Notes: a model not told the origin generated them from the sequence alone. Counted from the first letter of the stretch, positions 47,855 to 57,990 are shown. The stretch: DNA of 64,000 bases from Podocnemis expansa (GCA_007922195.1 ML681971.1:4630505-4694504), one strand, 5' to 3'. Numbers and translations are program-made.

Positions 47855-48031
47855 AAAAACAAACAGGGAGTCGTATGGCACTTTTAAAAACTAGCAAATT
47901 TATTTATCGCATGAGTGGGATTTTCTCCCACCAAAGCTCATGTGATAAATAGATTTGTTAGTCTTCAAAAGTGCGGCAGAACTCTTTGTTTGTTTTGCTG
48001 AGCCAGACGAATGCAGATATCCCTTTGAAGG
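47855..48031. mobile_element. Foldback SINE just upstream of TBC1D21
   Basis: A + arm from ACAAACAGGGAGTCGTATGG meets a minus arm containing GGAGAAAATCCCA (reverse) through the SINE head, ending near CCCTTTGAAGG. The flanks are TATTTTTGTT (47845-47854) and TATTTTTCTT (48032-48041), a TSD with one mismatch enclosing both arms. It lies about 220 bp upstream of the TBC1D21 promoter motifs. Confidence 0.78.
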
Positions 48032-48249
48032 TATTTTTCTTGTAATCTTAAGGTTGATTAAGCTTTCTTTTTTTAATTAAGAGCTTAGAGCCCAACTGTG
48101 CAGCAAATTCAAGAAAAACACTTTTGCTGCAATTCACACAGCCTCAGAATCACATTATACATGAACTATAGCCTGAGACTTGAGTGGCGAAGTTGGTCAC
48201 CACTACATCCTTGACTGCAGTTTATTTTGAGCCAGCGTCTAGAGGTGAG

Positions 48250-48488
48250 TGGCTATAAAATGTCCTTGTAGGGATCCATACTCATAAACCCTTTGTGATG
48301 CATGTATTTCTATGACATCATGGTAACTACCAGCAACCAGCTCAGTCTGTTTTCTGTTCCTGAGACAGGAAGTGCCATCTCTCCAGGACTTTTGGAGTGG
48401 GCAGAGAACCTTTTAAAAAGCGTACACTTCCAGTTTGGCTTCACATAATATCTGTCCTGCAGGGCTCTGGTGAGAATTGCCAAGGGCT
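48250..48488 (+). promoter_or_regulatory. TBC1D21: Putative TBC1D21 promoter and 5' UTR
   Basis: The 240 bases before the start codon carry an ATAAAA element at 48255-48260, a CRE-like TGACATCA at 48313-48320 (one base from TGACGTCA), and an X-box-like GTAACTACCAGCAAC at 48323-48337. They also carry an ETS-type AGGAAGTG near 48367 and a second AT-rich TATA-like TTTTAAAAAG at 48411-48420, about 70 bases before the ATG. CREM and RFX2 drive many spermatid genes through CRE and X-box sites, so the pairing fits a testis gene. The motifs are seen; their use is inferred. There is no CpG island. Confidence 0.45.
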
Positions 48489-48551
48489 ATGGAAACCATC
48501 TCCCCACAAGTGAGCGTTTCACTAATCAAATCATCTCTCTCATCCCTCCTG
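48489..48551 (+). CDS. TBC1D21: TBC1D21 coding exon 1 (start codon exon)
   Basis: This 63-nt exon encodes 21 residues beginning METISPQVSVS, which parallels the mammalian start MTTLSPENSLS as I recall it. The ATG has G at -3 and G at +4, and an in-frame TGA lies at 48471-48473, which supports this start. It ends in phase 0 at CTG followed by the consensus donor GTAAGT at 48552. Exon 2 opens in phase 0, so the join is clean. The exon is too short to appear as a stand-alone ORF. The N-terminus is a short, Ser-rich, non-conserved leader with no signal peptide or membrane segment. The call rests on the resemblance, phase, donor and position upstream of exon 2; transcript evidence was not available. 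Confidence 0.78.
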
Positions 48552-48941
48552 GTAAGTGTTGCAACCCGGGCCTCCCGCAATAACCACATGAAAATGCAAA
48601 TATCAGGGCAGGCTGCAAAAAGGAGACCAGATTCTCCCAGGTAACTGGTGGGGTATCTAAAGATAAACTTCCCTCAACCAGCTCCAAACAATGCTTCTGA
48701 TTCTTCACACTGGTTATTGAGAAGCATAACAAAATATTCTTAGTCCCCTTTACTGCATTCAGCCACTGGTTCCCAAATAGCCACTGGGTCTATAAAGAGA
48801 TAAGTTACTTAAAGCACCAAGCTCTTTACCCAAAATGGTTCTCCTGACCAGAGAGGGCCAGCTACATTACACAGAACAATATAGGCTTGGATCTTATCCA
48901 AATTACCCTGCTGCTAGCCAATCCTTTAGTAATTACAACTA

Positions 48942-49060
48942 AAGTTCCAAAGGAGCAGATACGTTAGTCTAGTTTAAGCAAAAAGTCCTGTGACATTTAA
49001 AGACTAATAAATTTATTTGTAGCATGAGCTTTCGTGGGAGAAAATCTCACTTTGTCATTT
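48942..49060 (+). mobile_element. SINE, near full-length, ordinary orientation
   Basis: The head (GTTCCAAAGGAGCAGATACG) is followed by the body (CATTTAAAGACTAATAAATT) and the 3' part (GCATGAGCTTTCGTGGGAGA, TCTCACTTTGTCA). It lies about 390 bp inside intron 1 of TBC1D21. The TSD was not resolved. Confidence 0.85.
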
Positions 49061-49257
49061 TATTATAAAAAGGAAAGATGCAAACTATGAGAAATGTTAA
49101 AGGGTTAAAACAAATCACATGCATAAAATGATTAAAAGTCCACGTAAAGCAAATCCATGATAGGATTTGGAGTTTGCAAGCTTCTATAGATCCTTCGGTC
49201 TGCAACTAGTACCTGTGTGGGTCTCAGTCCTTTGTTCACAGTTAACAGTTGGCAATG

Positions 49258-49352
49258 AAACAAACAAACAAGGAGTCCTGTGGCACTTCAAGACTAACAA
49301 ATATATTTGTTGCATGAGCTTTTGTGGGAGAAAAACGCCACTTCATAGACCA
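49258..49352 (+). mobile_element. SINE, 5'-truncated
   Basis: It begins at ACAAACAAACAAGGAGTCC and runs through GCACTTCAAGACTAACAAAT to CGCCACTTCATAGACC, so it keeps the normal 3' end. The tRNA-like head is missing. Confidence 0.85.
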
Positions 49353-49502
49353 AGAGGTAGGTGTTGACTGAAGACTAAAACCAACTGAAGACAAAGGGAG
49401 GGTGATGCAGCTGCCCTTTTTATCACCTCTGGCCTGCCTCATGCTGTATGGAGTTTTTTAGAAACACAGTGGAGGTCAGAGTCACACAGGCAAGCCCTAG
49501 TG

Positions 49503-50203
49503 CAGGGGCAGGCAACCCCCAGCATGTGTGCCAGCAGTGGCAAGAGAGACAGTTCGGAGTGGCATGTGGCACCCTCTGCAATGCCACAGAAATTGTGGCT
49601 CCTGCCACTGAAGGCCACTCCAGGCAGCTTCCTGCAGGGGCAGCTGAGGTGTGGAGGGTCCCCACCATGCCCAAGTTCCAGGCATGGTGAGGAAAGAAGA
49701 TGCCTGGAATGGCTTCTCTCTATGGTGTACAGCCACCAAGGAGCCGCTCTGGGCAGCTTTGTTCATGGGCAGCTAGGGTGCAGGGGGGCCCTACCATGCC
49801 CATGTTCCAGACACGGTATGGAAAGAAGATGCCTTGAACAGCTTCTCTCCATGGTGAACAGCCACCAAGGATCCACTCTGGGTAGCGTCTTTCTTCAGCA
49901 TGCCTGGGGACCCTCCAAGAGGACCTGCTCCAGACAACTTCTTTCCATGGCATCCTTGGGGACCCCTGTCCCAAGGCTTGCTGCCAGGAGGAGCCACTGC
50001 AGGCAGCTTCTTTCCATGAGTGGCTCCTTTCTGCGGCATGCCAGGGAAGTGCCCCTCCTCCCTGCCCCCCAACCTCCAGCCATGGCTGCCACCAAATTTT
50101 CAGGCAGCCGCTGGTTTTATTTCTGTGGAGGGAGCCACTGGCACTGGCTGACAGTTGAGGGGGAGGAGCCAGCACAGGGGTCGGCAAAGGTTGCTGACCC
50201 CAG
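49503..50203. mobile_element. hAT-type element (701 bp) with internal tandem units
   Basis: The perfect TSD CCCTAGTG lies at 49495-49502 and 50204-50211. The termini are CAGGGGCAGGCAACC and, inverted, CTGGGGTCAGCAACC, the Charlie-like hAT type. Inside, a unit of roughly 130 bp (GCAGCTTxxTxCAxGGGCAGC to GGTGxACAGCCACCAAGGA) is repeated twice and then partially. These repeats keep a 252-codon frame open. Confidence 0.85.
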
Positions 50204-51965
50204 CCCTAGTGGCTCAATAGATTTGTCCCTGTGCCTCTGTCCTTGTGAGCTTCCTTAATGGGCCATTAAGGAAAAAATTGCTGCAGGCATGCTGTTTGGG
50301 TTGTTTCCCAGAATCACATCATCATTTAAAACACAGATATAACAAACATATTCGTAACTTCTAAAACAGACATGACACCTACACATAAATAATGTAATCA
50401 TTCTTAGCAAATTATAGCCTTTCTACTGATACTCAACTTGGCATATCTTATGTGGATTAATGCAGTTCTAAAATATTTATATGAAATAAATCATAAATGG
50501 GCCTCTAAATCTAGCCAGCAACTAAAGTGTAGTCTTCTGTGTTCAAATGGACATTGATCTTCAGAGTGCACATCCACAGCCCTGAGATCAATGCAAAGAT
50601 TCCCATTGACCTTAATACCAGACCCATAAAACCAGCCATGATGCCACTAATAAAGATAGTTTAATAAAGACATATAAAGGCAAGGGACTTCCAGAATGTT
50701 TTTCTCAGCCTGAGACAAACTTTCAGGGGCCTTGGGTGTGGCAGAGAAGGTGTGTGGAAAGCAAGGGGAACAGAGGAATCTGTTGATTGAAACAAAAAAG
50801 GGTTCTCAAGTAAGTAAAACCAGCAGCAATGAGTGAAAAAACTTCAAGGAACTACCTTGTTGGAGGTGCTTACACTTTCTTCCTGAGAACTATCCAGAAT
50901 ATATTTCTGGCATAGCACAATGGTCAATGGATGGTGAATGAAGCAATGAAGGTGGAGATAGAAGGGGACTGAAGATCTAGGATACCTTGGAGATGTCCTT
51001 GCCTGGGAAATGTTTTTGGGAATACCTGGATCCTGGCAGGCAAACAAATGTGCTTCTCTGATGTGGTTGCTTTAGTAACAGAGACTGAGCCAAATTCTCT
51101 GCTTTCCTCATTTCACTGATGTCCCAGGAGGTACAAATTTGACCCATCATTTCCATCAGGGATATAAACTTCATCTAGAGAGGGGTGAATGTGAAATCCC
51201 CTCTTGCTTCCCTTCAGTTTGGAGTCAGCATTTTAATAGTTACCCCTAGTGCAGGCCATCTCCTTGCATACATGCCGGGGTGGGTGGGAGGTAATGCTAG
51301 GCTGGCAGTAGAGTCTATCTGGTGTTCTCTTGGCATCATTTTTACTGGAATTCCATTTCTTCATGGATGTTCCTTCAACTTATCACATGAGTGTTTGGTC
51401 TGTGAGACACAGACGCTCTAAAGAGGGTTGCGCTCTCGGTCTGGTTCTGTCGAGTTTAATTGGCTAATTTCTTTCATTGGATTGCCACTTTGCCTTCAAT
51501 GCAAGAACAGTTGGACCCTAATTAAGGAAAATTTAGGCTTTGGGAACCATTTTCAAAAGCATCAAAGGGAGTTAGGCCCCTAGATTCCATTTCCACCAAG
51601 TCGATGCGATTTAGTCTCCTAAATCACATAGGAATTTTGTAACTGTTATCCCCTGCCTGGGCCAGGGAAAAGTATCATATTAAATAATGTATTAATGAAT
51701 TCAATGTTAAACACAACTTAGTATAAGCAAAGTTGTGAGTTAACTACAGTCAGCTGATGAAGAGATGAAGGATAGGTCAGTGTGCACAGTGCTAGATTGG
51801 CATTCAGGACACTGTGGTCCAGCTGTTTGCTTAGACCTGAACTTTGTGTGTAGATAAGACTCTTCTACTTGCCATGGGTCAGTTCCCTGTCTCAACAAGA
51901 GAGCTAACAACTCTACTATAATAGATCCAGGGAAAAATTGAGACCAAATGCATTGTCATCACTAA

Positions 51966-52132
51966 AAGAAGCAGGGAGTCCTCTGGCACTTAAAGACTAA
52001 CAAATTTATTTCTCACATGAGCTTTCATGGGAGAAATCGCTCCTGCAATAAATAAATTTGTTAGTTTCTGAGTGCCACAGGATTCCTTGCTTCTTTTGCT
52101 GAACTAGACTAACATGGCTGCCCCTTTGGTAC
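51966..52132. mobile_element. Foldback (inverted-dimer) tRNA-derived SINE
   Basis: A 5'-truncated + strand SINE arm (GGGAGTCCTCTGGCACTTAA onwards) runs into a minus-strand arm that ends in a complete SINE head (CTAGACTAACATGGCTGCCC). The whole 167-bp unit is flanked by the perfect 13-bp direct repeat TTGTCATCACTAA at 51953-51965 and 52133-52145. Because one TSD encloses both arms, this is a single insertion and not two nested copies. The usual SINE 3' end (CACTTCATCAGATGC) is absent. Confidence 0.88.
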
Positions 52133-52543
52133 TTGTCATCACTAAGAATCTCTATATGATATGTCCAACTATGCTGTCAGCTAGGCGAGAACCCCACATT
52201 TCTTGCTCTCAAAGAGTGAAAGTAAAACTCACATACTGGGGATCAAACCAGGGACCTCCAGAGCTGAAAGCATACAGGGCATCAGTTGAAGCTAACACCA
52301 TAATAGGTAAAAAATTCTTGATGAGCAGCACTTTACAGTCACTTTGCCAATTACTGAAGTGCTGTCACTGCTAGAGTGAAACATGAGAACTGTTTAACAA
52401 CACAGGGCAACAGTACAAAGCAATGTAGGACAGGGCATGAAGGATAATATCTTTCCGGCTGCAGTGCGGAAGGATTTAGGTAAGCATAGTGTGATCACCC
52501 ACAATGGAATTTTCCTTGAGTTTTTGACATCCATAGTGGGCAG

Positions 52544-53120
52544 CACTGTTCCTGCTAAGGCGCGCGGCAGTGCGGCCGCACATTTGAAAAAATCCTGCTG
52601 CACAGGATTTTCCTGGCCCCGTGCATGGGGCAATTCAGGGTGGCAGCGTGGCCGAGGGGAGACGTGCTGGAGTGCGGTGTCCGGGCACGAGCCTCAGCCT
52701 AGCCCCTCAGCCGGAGGAAGGGAGGTCTGCGGGCTGGGGCCAGCCCTGCCACTCCTCCCTCCCCTCCCTTCCCCAGAGCCTGTGGAGGCTCTGCCTCTTC
52801 CAGCTGGGGCCTGGCTGTTCGTGTGGCCAGCCCCAGCCTCCAGCCCAGGCTCCTCCTTGCCAGCCAGCACCGTGGCCTCCTGCCCCCTGCCCAGCTCTTT
52901 GGCCAGTGAAGAGGGCTGGGGGAGGTGGTTGGGATGGTCAGGCAGCTGGCACAGAAAGCATGGGGGCAGGGAGGGTGTGTGGGGAGGGGGGAGAAGGGGT
53001 CAGGATGGTGGGCTGGGGAGGGCTTGGGGGGGCTGAAAGAGGTGGCATGAAGATGGGGAGCTGGGAGGTGGGGTTTAGGAGGGCTGGAATGGGAGCAGGG
53101 AGCTTAGGGAGTCGGAATTG
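52544..53120. mobile_element. GC-rich repeat with CACTGTTCC terminus
   Basis: It starts near CACTGTTCCTGCTAAGGCGC, similar to the common TGTTCCCTCTAA hAT end, and changes to a very GC-rich, then G-rich, interior. The right terminus and TSD were not found. A 199-codon ORF across it is a product of base composition. Confidence 0.4.
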
Positions 53121-53422
53121 CGGTAACTCTTTAGCTTCCTAAACAAGAGGTATGGCAAAGGGTAAGTGCCATTCATACCCCGAAATCTGAAACTCCTCAA
53201 GTGGGAAACAGGGAGTGCATGGTGCCAAAATGTCCCTTCTATAACTAGATAGAGCTGTGGAGGTGAAAAATCTAAAAATCAGTTGTATATTTCCTGAAAG
53301 CTAGTGTGGATGTTACTTAAGTGGAGTGACTGAACAGCGAGAGTGTTTGAGCATGCTAACCCTGTGCCTTCAAAGAACCTGGAACATGTTTTCTCCAGAA
53401 TCCTGTAAATTACAACAATTCA

Positions 53423-53527
53423 TTACAAAACAAACAAGGAATCCTGTGGTGCTTAAAGACTAACAAATATATTGATTGCATGAGCTTTCATGGGAGAAAA
53501 ACCCCATTTCATCAGATGCTTTGAAAA
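53423..53527 (+). mobile_element. SINE, 5'-truncated, with canonical 3' end
   Basis: The copy runs from ACAAACAAGGAATCCTGTGG to CATTTCATCAGATGC and is flanked by the 8-bp repeat ACAATTCA (53415-53422 and 53528-53535). It serves as the reference for an ordinary integration of this family. Confidence 0.85.
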
Positions 53528-53962
53528 ACAATTCACAGACATCTTAGAAATGTAATGGAGATATCAGATAAGTACTTGTTTTAAATATAATAACAGTCAA
53601 AAGACTGGGAATCAAAGGCAGCCATGAGATTATTCTCTTCAATATGCACCCTAATCTGTCCATCAGAAGAAACCATAATGCATTTAAGTGATGTGGTATT
53701 TTGGTAGAGATTTTCTCTTAAGTTGAAATGTAGCCCCCAAAATGATGGGGCAGGTAAAGATACAAGGGACTGAAAATAGGCTTTTAATAAATACTGTAGC
53801 TTTATCTTAAAGCAGCTAGAAGCCCATTGTTTTGATTTCAGCTGTATTTAGCACCCTTCTTGTAGCAGCATTTTCCTGAAAAGAGATGCCTGGAATCTTT
53901 TTGATTTTTAAAATTTCAATAGAATTTACCCCTCTGGGACCATCAAGACATCTTAGATGCTG

Positions 53963-54791
53963 CCAATTTCAAAAGGGGTAGCCATGTTAGTCTATTCCAG
54001 GAAAACAAAACAAAACAAGGAGTCTCCCACGAAAGCTCATGCAAAAAATAAATCTCTTAGGCTGTGTTCACACAGCCTCCTTATTTCGAAACAACAGAGG
54101 TTGTTTCGAAATAAGGTTTCAGCTGTTCACACGACACACAGTTGTTTTGAAACAAGGGGAAGCCCTTGTTTCGAAACAACTGTGTTGTTTCGAAACAAGT
54201 TAAACCCCATTTGGGGTCGAAACAAACTTGTTTCGAAACCCTTGTTTCGAAACAAGGCGTGTGAACATGTTGTTTCGGAACAAAGTGCTCCAAAACAACA
54301 TTGGATCCTCAGCACCCTGGCCAGAGAACCCTCAGGTCCTTGGCCAGGGTGCTGAGGGCTGTCCCTCAGCCCCAGAAAGGGGGCTGCAGCCCCAGAAAGG
54401 GGGCTGCAGCCTCCGGCGGGGTGGCAGGAGGTCAACCCCTGCCAGGCGGCTCAGCCGGCAGCCCGGGCTGCACCCCCGACACCCCTGGCGGGTCGGGGGC
54501 GCCGAGCCCAGCCGGCAGCCCAGGCTGCTCCCCCAACACCGCCAGCGGCTGCCGCAGTGGCTCACCCCCAGGGGGCTGCAGCCCCCTGGACCAGGTACCG
54601 AAATAGCGTGAACTTGCTATTTCGATTCCAGTTTTTTTCCTTATTTCGAATTAACATTTTGTTAATTCGAAATACGTTGTTTCGAAATAAGGGTTATTTC
54701 GATATACGGTTGTTTCGAAACAACCATATCGAAATAACCCGCTGTGTGAGAACACAGCCTTAGTCTTTAAGTGCCACACGACTTCTTGTGT
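53963..54791. mobile_element. Foldback SINE split by a MITE
   Basis: A + strand head (GGGGTAGCCATGTTAGTCTA) reaches ACAAGGAGT at 54022, then a minus-strand body follows (CTCCCACGAAAGCTCATGC). The minus arm is interrupted at 54060-54759 by a 700-bp MITE and resumes with GTCTTTAAGTGCCACACGAC. The 13-bp flanks ATCTTAGATGCTG (53950-53962) and ATCTTAAATGCTG (54792-54804) differ at one base and enclose everything. The MITE therefore landed after the foldback SINE had formed. Confidence 0.8.
54060..54759. mobile_element. Foldback MITE, GGCTGTGTTCACAC family, copy 4 with GC-rich insert
   Basis: This 700-bp copy has the TSD TTA (54057-54059 and 54760-54762). TTTCGAAA palindrome arms at 54080-54295 and 54600-54740 flank a GC-rich core (54300-54598). 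The core is absent from the other three copies and carries tandem GGGGCTGCAGCC and AGCCGGCAGCCC units. It lies inside a foldback SINE. Confidence 0.87.
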
Positions 54792-55060
54792 ATCTTAAAT
54801 GCTGTCAGTGATAATTAGCTGGCTTCCCTGCGAACTGTAACTCTGCATGTAGAACACAGGAGATGAGGGTATTAGGCAGAATTGTGACACCTATGATCCA
54901 GACTGAATATAACTTTGGTCTTGGGTTGTTTGAAAGCCATGGATTAGTTTCTTTTGATTGTATAGCAATTTGGGTAAATTTTAAATAATTTGGGTGATTT
55001 TAGTAATGAAAAACAACTTTAAATAGTTTATATTAATTTTTCATTGGTCTAGATTTTTCA

Positions 55061-55117
55061 GTAAAAAAACAACAAGGAGTTGTGTAGCACTTTAAGACTA
55101 ACAAATTTATTTATTGC
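55061..55117 (+). mobile_element. 57-bp internal SINE fragment with its own TSD
   Basis: Only the middle of the SINE is present (ACAACAAGGAGTTGTGTAGC to ACAAATTTATTTATTGC), lacking both the tRNA-like head and the 3' tail. It is bounded by the perfect 10-bp repeat AGATTTTTCA at 55051-55060 and 55118-55127, so it was inserted at this size and not trimmed later. Confidence 0.75.
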
Positions 55118-55129
55118 AGATTTTTCAAT

Positions 55130-55233
55130 AATTTTTGTTGCACGAGTTTGCACACAAATTTTATTCAGAAAAAGTTTTGCACATGGGTTGAAAGTTTTGC
55201 ACACAAGCTGCCAAACCTTTGAGGGAACATTGG
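55130..55233. mobile_element. Partial hAT element of the TGTTCCCTCTAA family
   Basis: Only one terminus (GAGGGAACATTG at 55222-55233) and adjoining TTTTGCACACAAG sequence are seen, matching the right half of the 58.1-kb element. The other end is lost. A SINE fragment lies just left of it. Confidence 0.6.
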
Positions 55234-55267
55234 TGGGCAGGACCTGGATTAGATACCAGCCTGATTT

Positions 55268-55318
55268 TCATAGGTTTCTGAGGCCAGGCGGGACCATAGT
55301 GATCACCTAATTCTTGGT
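55268..55318 (-). mobile_element. CR1 LINE scrap next to TBC1D21 exon 2
   Basis: GAGGCCAGGCGGGACCATAG then TGATCACCTAATTC is a reversed CR1 3' end, about 35 bp from the exon 2 acceptor. Confidence 0.65.
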
Positions 55319-55352
55319 CTCAATTAATTCTGCACTCTCTTTCTATCTCTAG

Positions 55353-55460
55353 GGGTTGAAAAAAGTGCCCATTGACAAGGCTGAGTGGGAAGGATATTTC
55401 GATGAGAGTGGCCACCTTGTGAAATCTCGGGATTTTATTTCATCCAACATCTTGGATAGG
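55353..55460 (+). CDS. TBC1D21: TBC1D21 coding exon 2
   Basis: This 108-nt exon encodes 36 residues with no stop. It includes PIDKAEW, YFDESGHLVKSRDF and NILDR, which align position for position with the mammalian segment (PIDKTEW.., FFDESGHLAKSRDF, NILER as remembered). The acceptor is a pyrimidine tract plus TCTCTAG at 55346-55352, and the donor is AGG|GTGAGC. This is the linker just before the TBC domain, found in TBC1D21 and the related TBC1D15/17/25 group. A CR1 fragment (55268-55318) lies only about 35 bp upstream of the exon, so an old repeat sits next to the branch-point region. Confidence 0.93.
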
Positions 55461-57840
55461 GTGAGCATGGTCTGCGCTGAAATGAGATAGACAGACAGCA
55501 GGGAGGGCAAGGCAGGGTGGGTATCGTTCTACTGCATGGCCCAGATCTGATGCAGGGGCTCTGGCTGCAGGCAAGAAGCACTCAGAGTGGTCACAAAGAT
55601 GGTGTCCAGACTCCTTTATCCTCCCATAGTCATGAGGCCATACTGGTGCCAGCCTGATCCCCTCTACCAGTGTAAGTGACAGCAGTGTACTGCAAATGAG
55701 ATGTCCCCTTTTCCTTAAGATACGGCCTATATGGATGACATAGGGGCAGCTACAGGGCTCTGTGCCACTCATGCTTCTCCTGAGAGAAGAAGAATCCTGC
55801 AAGAGTTATGTCACCATAAGAGAGAACCTTCTCCAGCATAAGGAAGAATCTGGCCTCTGGTGTTATTTCAGCAATCCAGACTCCACAGAGGGACTGACAG
55901 GAGGTTAAGGAGCATTTGAGGAGGATTGGTGACCCTCTGTCTACCATCAGGTCCCAGGAGGTGCCATGTAGTGATATTGCTGTGATGATTTGGAATCCAA
56001 GCATTTCTGGAAAGAGAGGCCATTGATCATGTCTATTTTGTGCAAGAACCATCACTGGACAAATAACTCACCATAAAGCATATTCATTTTTCACTGGTTG
56101 CATAGGAAAGCACAGGAATTCCTGCTCGACTGGCGTTCCTTCAGTCACAAATACAACCCATTATGCATCTTTGGCTTTTGCTTCACGGGGTTTGTTTACA
56201 AATGAATCACTTTTACGCACGGAGAGAGAACATAATTTATCACAAATAACCTGTTTTTTTTACACCAGTAAAAATAGTTCTTCATTTTCATGAAAGCAGC
56301 CATGAGGATCAGAGCTGAAACCAGACAAGCCAGCACCTTTTCAGAGAGCTAAGAAAGCGGCCCAGATCCCCTTCTGCTTTTTCCAGCAGTGAGAAATCTT
56401 AGTGTTCAGCCTTAAATGCAAGTAGTTAGCTCTTATGCTGATGCCTCTAGACGGAACTCATGCCTAGCATGACCCCACTGACCTCACTAACCTATCACAC
56501 AGTCTGATGTGAGCATATTTTGCATTTGCTGTGCTTTATGACTCAAAAATCACCATTTCAGTACTCTGAGCTTTTTGTTATGCTGTGCCGAGAAAAGGTT
56601 TCTGGCTAGAACCAATAGGAAATGCCAATTATTTTTCATGGAGCATTTCAAAAAAGAGTTGGTTTGCAATTCCTTTTGAAAACATTTCAGTATTGTTGAT
56701 TTTAAAAAAAACCCAAAAACTGAGAATGCAGACCAAGAAACTTTTGAGTTTTACAATACCATTTCCAGAAAAAAATGCTTAGTAACAACTTACTTAAGAT
56801 TATTGCTTGCACATCAAAGTTGCTTACCCCACCCCACCCCCATTATAATTAAGAAGGGGGTTTTTTTTAATTATTAAATTTAAAAATGAGGCCATGATGT
56901 ACCCCTCCTGCAGTCTGGCCATGATATGGCCCTCCTGCCACTGTGTCTTCCAGCTTGCCCACTCCTGGGCCCTGACTTATCCTGCTTTGCTAGGTGAACC
57001 CCCCAACTCTTGGATCAGCTCACACCCGCTTCCTGTGTGTAATTGCTCCCAGGCATTGGAAGAGTGCTCAAACTAGCCACTCAGTGTGGTCCCCCAGCAG
57101 GTCCCCCCCAACCCCCAATCCAACACCAGGAACTACTGTCTTGCAGGGATCAGGACTCTTCTTGATCCCTGCAAGCTCATTTACTCTGGTCCCATCAGAT
57201 AAACAAAGAAACTGATGTGCATTTACTTTCACTCCAAGTCAGCTGTCCACACTTTCACTCCCTTTCCAAAATCCACATAGTTTTAGATAAAACAAATATT
57301 AGTTTATTGATTAAGACATGATTTTAAGTAGTATATAGAAAACTTATGCAAAATCAGATAATCAATCAGTCAAGGAGATTACCACAATCAAATAAAAGAT
57401 AATTCACACTCTAAACTAAAGATTACTGGTACAGTTCATTATCAGCTTACTGGCATGCTTGGTTACTGATGGTTTTGCAGCCAGGTCATTCTCACCATGT
57501 GGGAAGGTTCCAGTCTTTATTAGCTGCTTTAAGATGGAGACCTCTGGCAAAAAGCCCCCAATCAGTTTAAAGTGTCTCTTTTTTTTCTCTTTAGATACCC
57601 TTTCCCTCCTCCCCTTGCAGTCAGGTGATTCACTTTGTTCAGAAAGGACCAGGTGAACAGGCACTCTCTAGCAAAGGTGTTACAGACATTTAGCTAGTCC
57701 ACTGTTATGCATATTTATTCTGGAGGTCTGATTGCAGCCCTGATTGCCTGCTCCTACTTGAGCCATATGAAATACATTTGGGACATGTTTCATGTCTATA
57801 AACATGTATGATGTTGCAGAAAACGTGCTACCATGACAAT

Positions 57841-57990
57841 AAAGTCAAGTTCCAAAGGGGCAGCCGTGTTAGTCTAGTTCAGCAAAACAAACAAGGAGTC
57901 TGGTGGCACTTAAGGACTGACAAATTTTGTTTGTTTGTTTGTTTGTTTGTTTAAGTGCCATGGGAGTCCTTTTTTTGTTTGTTTGTTTTT
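57841..57990. mobile_element. Foldback SINE in TBC1D21 intron 2
   Basis: A full + strand head (CCAAAGGGGCAGCCGTGTTA) and body run to a GTTT repeat at about 57926-57952, then a minus-strand arm (AAGTGCCATGGGAGTCC) that is 5'-truncated. The perfect direct repeat CATGACAAT at 57832-57840 and 57991-57999 encloses the pair. The GTTT run at the junction has grown into a small microsatellite. Confidence 0.82.

Larger units (their letters stand above)
48552..55352 (+). other. TBC1D21 intron 1 (repeat-filled)
   Basis: This intron holds SINE copies at 48942-49060, 49258-49352, 51966-52132, 53423-53527, 53963-54791 and 55061-55117, a 701-bp hAT element at 49503-50203, and a 700-bp foldback MITE at 54060-54759. 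It also has a GC-rich unclassified block at 52544-53120, a partial hAT terminus near 55130-55233 and a CR1 scrap at 55268-55318. The stretches 50212-51950 and 52150-52540 show no gene; a tRNA-like segment on the minus strand lies near 52225-52275. Confidence 0.8.

Noticed and set aside
49500..50258. 252-codon ORF
   Set aside because: It coincides almost exactly with an hAT element (TSD CCCTAGTG) and is built of tandem DNA units.
52225..52275. tRNA-like segment on the minus strand (GGGATCAAACCAGGGACCTC)
   Set aside because: It has a B-box-like stretch but no complete cloverleaf; a decayed tRNA-derived SINE is more likely.
52437..53036. 199-codon ORF starting MKDNIFPAAVRKD, with GTAAGC after 14 codons, considered as TBC1D21 exon 1
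   Set aside because: A donor at that GTAAGC leaves phase 1, which would put exon 2 out of frame. The exon at 48489 matches in phase and sequence. The rest of the ORF lies in a GC-rich repeat.
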